Assembly (NCBI RefSeq): GCF_014204985.1
Contig: NZ_JACHMP010000001.1
Coordinates: forward strand, 2,108,001-2,172,000
Direction of reading: 5' to 3'
DNA length: 64,000 nt
DNA from: Streptosporangium becharense
GTDB taxonomy: Bacteria > Actinomycetota > Actinomycetes > Streptosporangiales > Streptosporangiaceae
The translations under genes and the position numbers were made by a program. The notes beneath the pieces were generated by a model. The model was not told where the DNA came from and searched no databases. It saw only the letters and a list, made by a program, of their open reading frames with translations. Below, in pieces: positions 34,565-43,123 of this stretch. Position 1 is the stretch's first letter. Every line of letters begins with the position of its first letter.

Positions 34565-34864
34565 TCAACGGGCCGCACCCATCAGTAGCCGGAACCACAG
34601 CTCCCGCGCCTGTTTCGCGATCTCCCAGGGCGACTCGTGCACGACCGTCGCCCCGTTGGCCCTCGTCTCCGTCCTGCGGACGAACAGCAGCCCGCCCGAC
34701 TGGCAGAGCTCGTAGAAGACGCTCCCGCAGTCACAGGTGTACTCCTGCACCCGCACCCGGTCGGACCTCGGCCGCTGCGGCCGCCAGTCGACGCGTTCGT
34801 ACCTGATCTGCGGCGGGGCGACGTGGCGGCTGTGATGTCGCTCGAACGACACCCCGGCCACCAC
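34565..34864 (-). CDS. conserved-looking 99-residue hypothetical protein
   Basis: A 99-codon frame starting GTG with AGGGG upstream encodes a protein with RYERVDWRPQRPRSDRV, a CDCG motif, a later single Cys, and a helical C-terminus (WEIAKQARELWFRLLMG). Composition is protein-like and typical of small uncharacterised actinobacterial proteins. It is divergent from the twin GntR genes. No function is recognised. Confidence 0.6.
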   Translation of the reverse strand: MVAGVSFERHHSRHVAPPQIRYERVDWRPQRPRSDRVRVQEYTCDCGSVFYELCQSGGLLFVRRTETRANGATVVHESPWEIAKQARELWFRLLMGAAR

Positions 34865-34965
34865 GACGCCCCTGTCTCTCGCCCGTCCACACGAGCATCA
34901 TACGTCTAGTTGTATCTCCTCGTCTAATCATCCGTCGCGTTTCGCCTTTGCGGATGTTCCGATAT

Positions 34966-34981
34966 GAGCATGTACGTGCTC
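34966..34981. promoter_or_regulatory. imperfect palindrome and -10 element before the first twin GntR gene
   Basis: GAGCATGTACGTGCTC is palindromic at 14 of 16 positions and sits 20 bases upstream of the GTG start. TATATT (34989-34994) follows, 6 bases before the start codon, which implies leaderless transcription. Direct CGTCTA(A/G)T repeats near 34903-34930 lie in the same divergent region and GTCTAG recurs before the second gene. Confidence 0.5.
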
Positions 34982-35000
34982 GTTCGCCTATATTCCGAAT

Positions 35001-35483
35001 GTGCTCGATCACGACGGAGACACTCACCTCTACCTGCAGATCGCGGAGATCATCCGGCAGCGGATCACGGAGGCGGCCCTCCCCTCGGGGCACGCTGTCC
35101 CGAGCGAGGCGGACATCCGCAGCGAGTTCGGCGTCGCCCGCACGACCGCCAGGAAGGCGATGCAGATCCTTCGTGACGAAGGGCTCGTCTACACCGTGCA
35201 GGGTGAGGGGACGTTCGTCGGCCCACCCGACGGGGGAGTCCGCCGGCCGCGCAGGATCCCCATGTACCAGCAGATCGCGGAAGACGTCGCCGAACGCATC
35301 CGCGGCGGCGATCTACGCCCGCGCCGTCCCATCCCCAGTGAGACGACGCTGATGCAGCAGTACGACGTGGCGAGGGAGACCGTGCGGCGCGCGGTCGGCG
35401 TTCTCCGCGAGCAGGGCTGGATCTACACGGTGCCGCAACGCGGCAGTTACGTCTCCGCCGAGGAGGAGTGGCCCGGGAGGTGA
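35001..35483 (+). CDS. double GntR winged-helix protein, copy 1
   Basis: This 160-residue protein consists of two tandem GntR DNA-binding domains (about 8-72 and 86-152) and no ligand-binding domain. Each repeats the pattern QIAE-x-IRQRI, PSEADIRSEFGVARTTARKA, and a wing (GLVYTVQGEGTFVG; GWIYTVPQRGSYVS). Two fused half-site readers in one chain are unusual for GntR. GTG 35001 lacks a ribosome-binding site and may be leaderless. A paralogue follows 57 bases downstream. Confidence 0.85.
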   Translation: MLDHDGDTHLYLQIAEIIRQRITEAALPSGHAVPSEADIRSEFGVARTTARKAMQILRDEGLVYTVQGEGTFVGPPDGGVRRPRRIPMYQQIAEDVAERIRGGDLRPRRPIPSETTLMQQYDVARETVRRAVGVLREQGWIYTVPQRGSYVSAEEEWPGR

Positions 35484-35540
35484 CGGCGCCGTTCGCGGAT
35501 TCGCCGGTGGAACCGGTTCCCGGATGTCTAGCGTGGGAGC

Positions 35541-36026
35541 GTGCTCGATCGAGACGGCCCCGTGCCCCTGTACAAGCAGGTCGCCGACCTCGTGCAGCGT
35601 CACATCGACGACGGCGATCTCGGTCCCGGGGAGGCCGTCCCCAGCGAGGCGGAGCTCGAGGCCGGCTACGGCATCGCGCGCACCACGGCCCGCCGTGTGA
35701 CCCGCGAGCTCCGGGAGCGGGGGCTGGTGCACACCGTCCACGGCAAGGGCACCTTCGTCGGCCCGGCGGGAACCCGGCTGCACCGGCGGACGACCCCGTT
35801 GTACGAGGAGATCGCCATGGAGATCGCCGGGATGATCCGGCGTGGCGCGCTCAGGGCCGGTCGCCGGATTCCCGACGAGAAAACGCTCATGGAGCGCTAC
35901 GGGGTCGCCCGGGTGACCGTGCGCAACTCGGTCGCGTTCCTTCGCGAGCAGGGCTGGGTCGTCACCGCCGGCCGTCGCGGCACCTACGTGTCGCCACCCG
36001 AGAGGTGGCCCGATCCCCCCGACTGA
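35541..36026 (+). CDS. double GntR winged-helix protein, copy 2
   Basis: This 161-residue paralogue of the preceding gene also has two GntR domains (about 8-74 and 88-152) and no effector domain; motifs include GYGIARTTARRVTRELRERG and GVARVTVRNSVAFLREQGW. Both genes begin GTGCTCGATC. GTCTAG lies just upstream (35526-35531) with no ribosome-binding site. The tandem pair probably arose by duplication, and each gene by an earlier internal duplication. Confidence 0.85.
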   Translation: MLDRDGPVPLYKQVADLVQRHIDDGDLGPGEAVPSEAELEAGYGIARTTARRVTRELRERGLVHTVHGKGTFVGPAGTRLHRRTTPLYEEIAMEIAGMIRRGALRAGRRIPDEKTLMERYGVARVTVRNSVAFLREQGWVVTAGRRGTYVSPPERWPDPPD

Positions 36027-36108
36027 GGCCGGGCGGCAGGAGGACGAGCACCGCGGCCGGCGGGCACATGACCGGGCGTCCCGGTGGGCGGCGGCCCTCG
36101 CGTCCGGG

Positions 36109-36585
36109 TCAGGGGTAGGGACGGGAGCGGAGGACCTCCAGGGCTCGGTCGGCGTGGGCCTCCATCGCGCTCTCGCTGTGGATCACGGCCAGGATGCTGC
36201 GGTCCACGTCGATGACGAAGGTCATCCGGCGGGTGAGGAACGGCCCCACCGCGATGGCGCGACGGGCGCCGAAGCGGCGGGCGACGGTGCCGTCCGGGTC
36301 GGACAGCAGCGGGAAGCCCAACTGGTTGGACTCGGCGAACCTTGCCTGGCGCTCGACCCTGTCGCGGCTGATCCCGATCCTGCTCGCGCCGACCTCGGCG
36401 AAGTCGGCGGCCAGGTTCCGAAAGTGGCAGCTCTCCGCCGTACACCCGGACGTCATGGCGGCCGGGTAGAAGAACAGCACCACCGGTCCTTTGGCCAGGA
36501 AGTCGGTGAGCCGCCGCGGCGTCCCCGTCTCGTCGAGAAGCTCGAAGTCCCCGACCACGTCTCCCACCGCCAGGCTCACACCCAC
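36109..36585 (-). CDS. Bcp/PrxQ-type peroxiredoxin
   Basis: This 158-residue thiol peroxidase has the peroxidatic Cys48 and resolving Cys53 in YPAAMTSGCTAESCHFR, typical of the atypical 2-Cys PrxQ class. It reduces hydroperoxides using thioredoxin. GTG 36585 is chosen because GGGAG lies 7 bases upstream; GTG 36579 is an alternative. The long upstream frame is not conserved. Confidence 0.9.
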   Translation of the reverse strand: MGVSLAVGDVVGDFELLDETGTPRRLTDFLAKGPVVLFFYPAAMTSGCTAESCHFRNLAADFAEVGASRIGISRDRVERQARFAESNQLGFPLLSDPDGTVARRFGARRAIAVGPFLTRRMTFVIDVDRSILAVIHSESAMEAHADRALEVLRSRPYP

Positions 36586-36815
36586 GACATGTCTCCCAAC
36601 GTCACTGGAGGGCCTCCACCGGCCGTACCGGGCCTTCGCGACCGGGTGGCGGAGGAGGTCGGCGTTCCGGCCCCCATTGTCGACCGACTCACCTGCCGGA
36701 GCAAAACTCCAGAATGACCAGGTTGCGACATTTCTGTTAGGTGATGAAGGATTCCAGAGCACGATCGTCGTACCGGAGCTCCGCAAGTATGCACATGTCG
36801 GGGTTCCGGAGACCG

Positions 36816-37865
36816 CTACGTCGGCGTGCCGGAGGAGACACGCCGCTCCGGCGTGCCGGAGCGGAGGCGTCCCGCCGGAACCGCCGAGCGCGTCCGCTGC
36901 GTCAGGGCGACGCACGCGAGGACGACCAGTGCCGCGACGACCGTGGCCGGGCCGAACCTCTCGCCGAGCAGGAGCCAGGCCCACAGCAGCGTCAGCAACG
37001 GCTGGACGAGCTGGGTCTGCCCGGCGCGCGCGATCCCGCCGATGGCCATGCCCGCGTACCAGGGGATGAAGCCGAGGAACATCGAGACCAGGCCGGCGTA
37101 GGCGAACCCGGCCAGCGACACGGCGTCCGGCCGCATGCCGGTGGTCAGCGCCAGTACCGCGGTGACCGGCACGGTCAGCGGGGCGACGACGACCAGGGCG
37201 TAGGAGATCACCCGCCACCCGGGGGTCTCACGGGCCAGGCGCCCGCCCTCGGTGTATCCGACGGCGGCCGACAGCAATGCGCCGACGAGCAGCAGGTCGG
37301 CTCCGGTGATGTGGCCGTCGCCCGCACCGAGGGTGAAGATCGTGATCGACATCGCGCCGAGCCCGCAGGCCACCCAGAACAGCGGCCGGGGCCGCTCCCC
37401 CGCCCGCGCCACGGCGCAGACCGCGGTGGCCGCGGGCAGCAACCCGATCACCACGGCGGAGTGTGCGGCGCTCGCCCCGGCGTCGAGCGCCACGCCGCTG
37501 AGAAGGGGGAAACCGAGCGCCACCCCGGCCCCGATGGCGAGATACGACCGGAGCTGGGATCTGGGCGGCAGCAGCGGCGCTCTGGCCACGAGCAGGAACG
37601 CCACCGCCGCGACCGCGGCGATCACGGCCCGCCCGAACGCCACGAGGTAGGGGTCGAAGCCCTCCATCGCGAAGATCGTCGCGGGGAACGAGCCCGAGAA
37701 CGCCAGCACTCCGAGCCCTGCCAGGAGCGTGCCCCGCCACGCGGTGCCCGCAGGGTTCGCCGTCCGCCCGCCCGGAGAGATCACGGGCCCGCGTCCGGCG
37801 GACGGAGTCTCGCCGTCCGCGACCGCTACTCGATCCGGAGCGATAGCGCTATTCTTATCTCTCAT
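36816..37865 (-). CDS. EamA/DMT-family transporter
   Basis: This protein of up to 349 residues has about ten transmembrane segments in two EamA halves (GVLAFSGSFPATIF; AGLVSMFLGFIPWYAGMAIGG). Such proteins export amino acids or metabolites. The ATG at 37865 overlaps the divergent regulator's ATG; a GTG at 37784 is the alternative and would leave room for the promoter. Divergent MocR-EamA pairs are common, so the neighbour likely controls it. The C-terminal tail after the last helix is Arg/Ser/Thr-rich. Confidence 0.87.
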   Translation of the reverse strand: MRDKNSAIAPDRVAVADGETPSAGRGPVISPGGRTANPAGTAWRGTLLAGLGVLAFSGSFPATIFAMEGFDPYLVAFGRAVIAAVAAVAFLLVARAPLLPPRSQLRSYLAIGAGVALGFPLLSGVALDAGASAAHSAVVIGLLPAATAVCAVARAGERPRPLFWVACGLGAMSITIFTLGAGDGHITGADLLLVGALLSAAVGYTEGGRLARETPGWRVISYALVVVAPLTVPVTAVLALTTGMRPDAVSLAGFAYAGLVSMFLGFIPWYAGMAIGGIARAGQTQLVQPLLTLLWAWLLLGERFGPATVVAALVVLACVALTQRTRSAVPAGRLRSGTPERRVSSGTPT

Positions 37866-37887
37866 GAATGACGATAGCAGTATCGTC
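37843..37887. promoter_or_regulatory. operator-like inverted repeats in the divergent EamA/MocR start region
   Basis: ATAGCGCTAT (37843-37852) is a perfect palindrome and GACGATA-GCAG-TATCGTC (37870-37887) is an inverted repeat with 7-bp arms. Both contain GATAGC. They flank the shared start codons; the second lies within the first codons of the MocR gene. MocR proteins typically bind such repeats near their own promoter. Confidence 0.6.
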
Positions 37888-39261
37888 CGGTTGGCCGCCA
37901 TCCTGCGTGAGGAGACGCGGCGGCTGCGTCCCGGCGACAGGCTGCCGTCAAGCCGCGAGCTGGTCCGGACGCACAACGTGAGCCCGGTGACCGTCTCCCG
38001 GGCGCTCGGGCAACTCGCCGCCGAAGGACTGGTGATCACGAAGCCGGGCAGCGGGGCGTACGTCGCCCCCGCGGTCACGCGGCGCGACGACGCGGCCGAC
38101 CTGTCCTGGCAGACGGTGGCGCTCGGCGACCGGGTGGTGGACGACACCGAGATGATCGGCCTGCTGACGCCCCCGCCCGACGGGGTCATCCCGCTCACGG
38201 GGGGCTATCTCAATCCGGCCCTGCGGCCGTCGAAGGCGTTGTCGGGCGCCGCCTCCCGGGCACTGCGCCGCCCCGACGCGTGGGCGGCGCCGCCGCTGAC
38301 CGGTCTCCCCGAACTGCGCAGGTGGTTCGCGCAGGAGCTCGGCGGCGACGTCACCCCGGCGGACGCGCTGGTCGTCAACGGTGGGCAGGCCGCGCTCACC
38401 CACACCTTCCGTGCGATCGCCGCCCCGGGCACCCCCATACTCGTCGAGACCCCCACCTACCCGGGCGCGCTGGCCTCGGCACGCGCCGCCGGGCTCCGGG
38501 CGACGGCGGTGCCGGTGGACCGTGACGGAGTGCGGCCGGAGCTCCTGGCGGAGGCGTTCGCCGTCACCGGCGCCCGGGTCTTCTACTGCCAGCCGACCCT
38601 GCACAACCCCACCGGGGCGACCCTCAGCCTCGAACGGCGCCGACAGGTGCTGGCGATCGCCCGCGCCGCGGGGGCGTTCGTGATCGAGGACGACTACGCC
38701 CGCTACTTCACCGCAGCCCCCGCGCCGCCCCCGATGATCTCGCTGGACGGCCACGGCACGGTCGTGCACATCAACTCGTTGACCAAGGCCCTGTCTCCCA
38801 GCATGCGGATCGCCGGGGTCGTCGCCCGGGGCCCGGTCGCGCGACGGCTGCGGGCGAGCCAGGTCGTGGAGTCGTCCTTCGTCGCCAGACCGCTGCAGGA
38901 GGCGGCGCTGGAGTTCATCAGCTCCTCCGCCTGGCGGCGCCACCTGGCCACGTTGGGCACCGAGCTGACCGTCCGCAGAGACGCGCTCGCCGCCGCCCTG
39001 ACCGCCCGGGTGCCCGCCGCCGAGATCCATCTCATTCCCCGGGGCGGCCTGCACATGTGGTTACGGCTCCCGGCCGACCGGGACGAGGACGCCGTGGTGG
39101 AGGCCGCTCGGCTGGCGGGCGTCCTGGTGAGCCCCGGACGCATCTACTACCCGGCCGAACCTCCGGGGCCGCGCATCCGGGTGACCCACTCGGCTCCGAT
39201 CCACGTGGCGGAGCTGGTCGAGGGCGTCCGCCGCCTCGCGACGGCCCTGGACGGATCCTGA
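37864..39261 (+). CDS. MocR/PdxR-type GntR-aminotransferase regulator
   Basis: This 465-residue fusion has a GntR winged helix (about 10-75; PSSRELVRTHNVSPVTVSRAL) and a class I aminotransferase-like PLP domain (about 110-455). The PLP-lysine region is HINSLTKALSPSMRIAG, with EDDYARYF upstream. Members sense PLP or amino-group ligands. ATG 37864 is preferred by family length; there is no ribosome-binding site and an AT-rich element (TATTCT) lies 8 bases upstream, so it may be leaderless. It is divergent from the EamA gene. Confidence 0.9.
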   Translation: MNDDSSIVRLAAILREETRRLRPGDRLPSSRELVRTHNVSPVTVSRALGQLAAEGLVITKPGSGAYVAPAVTRRDDAADLSWQTVALGDRVVDDTEMIGLLTPPPDGVIPLTGGYLNPALRPSKALSGAASRALRRPDAWAAPPLTGLPELRRWFAQELGGDVTPADALVVNGGQAALTHTFRAIAAPGTPILVETPTYPGALASARAAGLRATAVPVDRDGVRPELLAEAFAVTGARVFYCQPTLHNPTGATLSLERRRQVLAIARAAGAFVIEDDYARYFTAAPAPPPMISLDGHGTVVHINSLTKALSPSMRIAGVVARGPVARRLRASQVVESSFVARPLQEAALEFISSSAWRRHLATLGTELTVRRDALAAALTARVPAAEIHLIPRGGLHMWLRLPADRDEDAVVEAARLAGVLVSPGRIYYPAEPPGPRIRVTHSAPIHVAELVEGVRRLATALDGS

Positions 39262-39472
39262 CCTCCGCCGCGCTCGGACAGCGCCCGGCGCGCTGAACAC
39301 GATCATGACCTTTCCCCTGATCCGGCCCGCGTTTCCGGCTTTCCCGGATCGCGAGACAGGCCAGGTAGCACATGTCGACCCCTTGGAGACACCACTGAAA
39401 ACACTATGAAGGTGTCGAGCTGAATACAACCTCCTAATGGCATACAGTGGTTGCGAAGAGGTGAGCGAGAAC

Positions 39473-40114
39473 ATGGACAACCCCTCGGACCTGGTGATCG
39501 ACTTCGTGAACACCTACGACGTCGAGAGCGGCACCGACACGATCCCCACCCCGGCCGCGCTGGTCGCGTGGCTCGGCGGACGAGGTCTGATCGGGCCGGG
39601 TGAAACGGCCGGCGAGGGCGACCTGACGACGGCCGTCGCGCTTCGCGAGAGCCTCCGCTCGGCACTCCGCCACAACCACGACAACCGCGGTCCGGGCATA
39701 CGCGACCAGGGCGACCCCGCGGCGGGCGATCGCGACCCGGACGACGCGGGGCCCGGCGGGAACGGAGCGCACGGCGGACACGCGGCTCCACCCGAGGTTC
39801 CGGAGGCGGCGCGGGTGTTCGCCGCGCTTCCCTTGCGGGTCGCGCTGACCCCCGGCGGACCGGTGCTGGAGCCCGTCGAGGACGGGGTGCGCGGAGGGCT
39901 GGCCGGGATCGTCGCCGCCGTCGTGAGCACCCGCGCCGACGGCGTCTGGCCGCGGCTGAAGGTGTGCACCGAGAGCACCTGCCAATGGGCGTTCGTCGAC
40001 TCGTCGAAGAACCGTTCGCGGTCGTGGTGCTCCATGAGAGTCTGCGGCAACCGGACGAAGACACGGGCATATCGGGCTCGACGGCAGGCGGAGACGGGTT
40101 CGCGTCGTCTCTGA
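39473..40114 (+). CDS. CGNR zinc-finger regulator (ABATE domain)
   Basis: This 213-residue protein has an N-terminal ABATE-like stretch (LVIDFVNTYDVESG) and a C-terminal CGNR zinc finger: CTESTCQWAFVD and CSMRVCGNRTKTRAYRARR. Such proteins are thought to be transcriptional regulators. An unusual Gly/Asp/Pro/His-rich insertion of about 45 residues (near 70-115) splits the first domain. ATG 39473 is used; ATG 39437 is possible. Upstream, GACACC and GGTGTC (about 39391-39414) form an inverted repeat that could be its operator. Confidence 0.82.
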   Translation: MDNPSDLVIDFVNTYDVESGTDTIPTPAALVAWLGGRGLIGPGETAGEGDLTTAVALRESLRSALRHNHDNRGPGIRDQGDPAAGDRDPDDAGPGGNGAHGGHAAPPEVPEAARVFAALPLRVALTPGGPVLEPVEDGVRGGLAGIVAAVVSTRADGVWPRLKVCTESTCQWAFVDSSKNRSRSWCSMRVCGNRTKTRAYRARRQAETGSRRL

Positions 40115-40246
40115 GTCGGATTCCCCGATACGGTGTAAGGGCCTGCCTCACGGATCCACCCGCCTGATGCCCGCTCGCGTGGCACGAGATCCGCGAGACA
40201 GCGCGTTCCGAGGCGACGGCAGACGGCAGATAAGGAGCGGGCCGAG

Positions 40247-40858
40247 ATGGCAGACGTAGGCGTGCGGGCGGCTCGGCACGAGGATGTCGCCGCGGTGACG
40301 AGCACCCAGATCCGCGCGTGGAGATACGGCTACCGGGATTTCCTTCCCGAAGGACCGCTGGACCAGATGACCGGCCCGGCGGCCGAGAGAATGTGGCGGC
40401 TCCAGTGGGAGGACGCGATAACCTCCCCGCCCAGCTCCCGGCACCGGGTGCTCGTCGCCGTCGAGCAGGTCGTCCTCGACACCGATGCCTTCCCCGCGCT
40501 CGGCCCGGGCGGCATCGAGGCCATGGCGGCGATGCAAGGTGCGGAGAAGGTGGTGGGCCTGGCCTCGCACGCTCCGGCGGAAGACCCCGACCTCGACCCG
40601 ACCACCACCGGCGAGATGCTCACGTTCCTGATCGACCCCGACCACGTCCGGCGGGGCCACGGCAGCCGGCTGCTGAACGCCACGGTCGACTACCTGCGTG
40701 AAGACGGCTACCGTACGGTCGTGACCTGGGCCTTCGCCGACAACTACCCGCTTCTCGGCTTCCTGGAGTCGGCCGGGTGGGGTGACGACGGGGCCGAGCG
40801 GGTCATCGACATGGGCCGCACGGTGCGGATGGTCCGCCTGGCGACCGACATCAGCTAG
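40247..40858 (+). CDS. GNAT-family N-acetyltransferase
   Basis: This 203-residue acetyltransferase has the acetyl-CoA motif VRRGHGSRLLNATVDYL and the C-terminal NYPLLGFLESAGWG typical of GNAT proteins. The substrate is unknown. GGAG lies 10 bases before the ATG. It is 26 bases upstream of menA in the same direction. Confidence 0.88.
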   Translation: MADVGVRAARHEDVAAVTSTQIRAWRYGYRDFLPEGPLDQMTGPAAERMWRLQWEDAITSPPSSRHRVLVAVEQVVLDTDAFPALGPGGIEAMAAMQGAEKVVGLASHAPAEDPDLDPTTTGEMLTFLIDPDHVRRGHGSRLLNATVDYLREDGYRTVVTWAFADNYPLLGFLESAGWGDDGAERVIDMGRTVRMVRLATDIS

Positions 40859-40884
40859 TCCCGGAGAGGAAACACCGCAACACC

Positions 40885-41754
40885 ATGGCCACCCCGAGCC
40901 AGTGGATCGCCGGAGCGCGTCCGCGCACCCTCCCTGCCGCCGTCGTCCCCGTCGCCGTCGGCACCGGGGTGGCGATCGGATACGGCGGGGCGGTCTGGTG
41001 GAGGGCCCTGCTGGCGCTCTTCGTGGCGCTCGCCCTCCAGGTGGGCGTCAACTACTCCAATGACTACAGCGACGGAGTGCGCGGCACCGACGACGACCGG
41101 GTCGGCCCGATGCGCCTGGTCGGCTCGAGTGCCGCACCGCCCCGCCAGGTTCTCACCGCCGCCCTGTCCTGTTTCCTGGCCGCCGCGGTGGCGGGCCTGG
41201 TGCTGGTGGTGGCCACCCGGGCGTGGTGGCTGCTGCTGGTCGGCGCGGTGTCCATCGCCGCGGCCTGGTTCTACACCGGCGGCTCCACGCCGTACGGTTA
41301 CCGCGCTCTCGGTGAGATCTCGGTGTTCGTGTTCTTCGGGCTGGTCGCCGTGGCGGGCACCACGTATGTCCAGCTCGAATGGCTCCCCTGGCTCGCGGTC
41401 GCGGCGGCGGTCCCCGTGGGCCTGCTGGCGTGCGCGATGCTGGTGATCAACAACCTGCGTGACATCGTGACCGACGGCCCGGCGGGCAAACGCACCCTGG
41501 CCGTGGTGCTGGGTGAGCGCCGCACGCGGCTGCTGTACGTCCTCTGCCTGACGGTGCCGCTCGCCGTCGCCCTGGCCGTCGTGCCGTGGCAGCCGTTCGC
41601 CGCGCTGGCCCTGCTCTCAGCCCCGCTCGCCGTCGCGCCCGTCACGGCCGTCATGGGCGGCGCCACCGGCCCCGCCCTCATCGCCACACTCCAGCAGACG
41701 GGCCGCTTCCAACTCGTGTACGGCCTGCTGTTCACCGTCGGCCTGGCGCTCTGA
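40885..41754 (+). CDS. menA: 1,4-dihydroxy-2-naphthoate polyprenyltransferase
   Basis: This 289-residue UbiA-superfamily membrane enzyme has about eight to nine transmembrane segments and the two Asp-rich motifs NYSNDYSDGVRGTD and NLRDIVTD with GKRTLAVVLG. It prenylates dihydroxynaphthoate in menaquinone synthesis. It probably shares a transcript with the upstream acetyltransferase. No other men genes are in the window. Confidence 0.93.
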   Translation: MATPSQWIAGARPRTLPAAVVPVAVGTGVAIGYGGAVWWRALLALFVALALQVGVNYSNDYSDGVRGTDDDRVGPMRLVGSSAAPPRQVLTAALSCFLAAAVAGLVLVVATRAWWLLLVGAVSIAAAWFYTGGSTPYGYRALGEISVFVFFGLVAVAGTTYVQLEWLPWLAVAAAVPVGLLACAMLVINNLRDIVTDGPAGKRTLAVVLGERRTRLLYVLCLTVPLAVALAVVPWQPFAALALLSAPLAVAPVTAVMGGATGPALIATLQQTGRFQLVYGLLFTVGLAL

Positions 41755-42054
41755 CGCCCGGGAGCCCGTCCGACGCTGGACCGTTTCGGTCTGGCGCTCC
41801 GCTTCCGGTGGAGGTTCGTCCCGGTATCGCAGCGCATCAAAGGAAACCCTCGGCCGGGCCGGTGTTCGTCCCGGTGTCGCACAGCATCGGAGGACACCCC
41901 TCCGGCAGGACCGCGGCGGAACGGAAGTGCTCACCTCCGCCGCGGACCGGGATCGGGGGTCGAGCAGCAATGGAACGGTCAGTGGCGTTAGCGAGGCGTC
42001 GGGGCGCGACTTACCGCCACTCGCCGTTCCGGTCCGGGTGGCTGCCGGGGCGGT
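41755..42054. other. gene-free stretch between menA and the recombinase remnant
   Basis: No gene is supported. It contains two imperfect 50-bp tandem units starting GTTCGTCCCGGT at 41814 and 41864. The rest is GC-rich with no clear hairpin. Its neighbourhood beside the recombinase remnant suggests debris of a past insertion. Confidence 0.5.
41814..41913. repeat. imperfect 50-bp tandem repeat, two copies
   Basis: Units at 41814-41863 and 41864-41913 share GTTCGTCCCGGTNTCGCA and a following CATC-N-GAGGA-like stretch. They are diverged in their last third. Confidence 0.6.
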
Positions 42055-42354
42055 CTACGAATCCTTGGCGTCTGCGAGGGTCTTGTGGACGACGCCGACG
42101 GAGACCTTGACGCCGGCGGCGATGGTGCGGATGGATTCCCCGCGCTGGCGGCGGGCGAGGATGGCGGCGCGTTTGTCGTCGTCGACCACGGGTCGGCGGC
42201 CGCCGACCCGGCCGCGGCGGCGGGCCGCCTCCAGGCCGTCCTTGGTCTTGCGGACGATGTCGCGGCGCTGGTCCTCGGACAGGGCCAGGGCCAGATCGAG
42301 AATCAGGGAGCGCTCGGTGTGCTCGCCGGCCGCGATGCCCTTCAGGCTCTGGGG
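42055..42354 (-). pseudogene. serine recombinase (resolvase/invertase) C-terminal remnant
   Basis: The minus strand encodes about 100 residues matching the end of a Pin/Tn3-type serine recombinase. It shows SLKGIAAGEHTERSLILDLA, the helix RRDIVRKTKDGLEAARRRGR, GGRRP and an HTH (IRTIAAGVKVSVGVVHKTL), ending at TAG. The catalytic N-terminal half with the active Ser is missing, and no start codon with a ribosome-binding site is present. The left-out half is replaced by the end of the TetR gene, whose last codons overlap the fragment. It marks an old integration or rearrangement. Confidence 0.85.
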
Positions 42355-43022
42355 GCTCGCTGCCGCTGGGAACTGTCAGCTGCAAGCGGGAGACTGCGCA
42401 GTGTCAGTCCAGTCGGCGCAGGCAGCGGCTCGTTGGCCGTGTCGGCGCGGAACGACTGGAGCAGGTAGGCCACCAGGCGCCGGGACGCTGCATCGTCGCC
42501 CGGTAGGGCGGTCACCAGACCACAGTGTGCCAACAGGACCACGGCGAGATCGGAAGGGTGAAAATCGGCCCGCAGAGCGCCCGACGCCTGAGCCCTGCGT
42601 ACCAGGGTTGCGAAGCCCCGCTCGGCTCGTTGCCGAGACTGCGCGTGTTGCGACGTGCTTTCCGGGAAGGCCGCGACGAACGCGGCCGGGAACCCGCGTT
42701 CCTCCCGTTGCAGAGCGCAGACCGTCTCGATCAACTGCTGGAATCCCTGCCACGGGTCAGGGGCGGCCAGAGCCTCGGTGAGCGCTCGCACACAGGTGTC
42801 CATCTGCTGCGCGAACGCGCCCCGCACCAGGGCGTCCCGGGTCGGGAAATGCCGATACAGCGTCGCCACGCCAACTCCGGCCCGACGCGCCACGGTCGCC
42901 ATCGGGGCGTCGATCCCGTACTCCGCGAAGACCACGCGGGCGGCGGCGAGGACGCGCTCCCGATTGCGCCGGGCGTCGGCCCGCAGCCCGCCTTGGGCTG
43001 CGATCCGAGAGGATTCCACCAT
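42342..43022 (-). CDS. TetR-family regulator
   Basis: This 226-residue protein has an N-terminal HTH (RRNRERVLAAARVVFAEYG, ATVARRAGVGVATLYRHFPTRDAL) and a helical effector domain. ATG 43022 follows AGAGG by 5 bases. The last 15 or so residues run into recombinase-remnant DNA and may be altered. It is divergent from a quinone oxidoreductase-like gene, so it probably represses it; the gap holds the palindrome TAGGAGCCTA near 43064-43073. Confidence 0.87.
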   Translation of the reverse strand: MVESSRIAAQGGLRADARRNRERVLAAARVVFAEYGIDAPMATVARRAGVGVATLYRHFPTRDALVRGAFAQQMDTCVRALTEALAAPDPWQGFQQLIETVCALQREERGFPAAFVAAFPESTSQHAQSRQRAERGFATLVRRAQASGALRADFHPSDLAVVLLAHCGLVTALPGDDAASRRLVAYLLQSFRADTANEPLPAPTGLTLRSLPLAADSSQRQRAPRA

Positions 43023-43123
43023 CACTGCCTCTCGCTTCGGGTCAAAACGGACGATTGCATCCACTTAGGAGCCTACCGTCGGTGTTGGTTCCTTGTACGA
43101 CGACCGGCGGCAAAGGCAGAACG

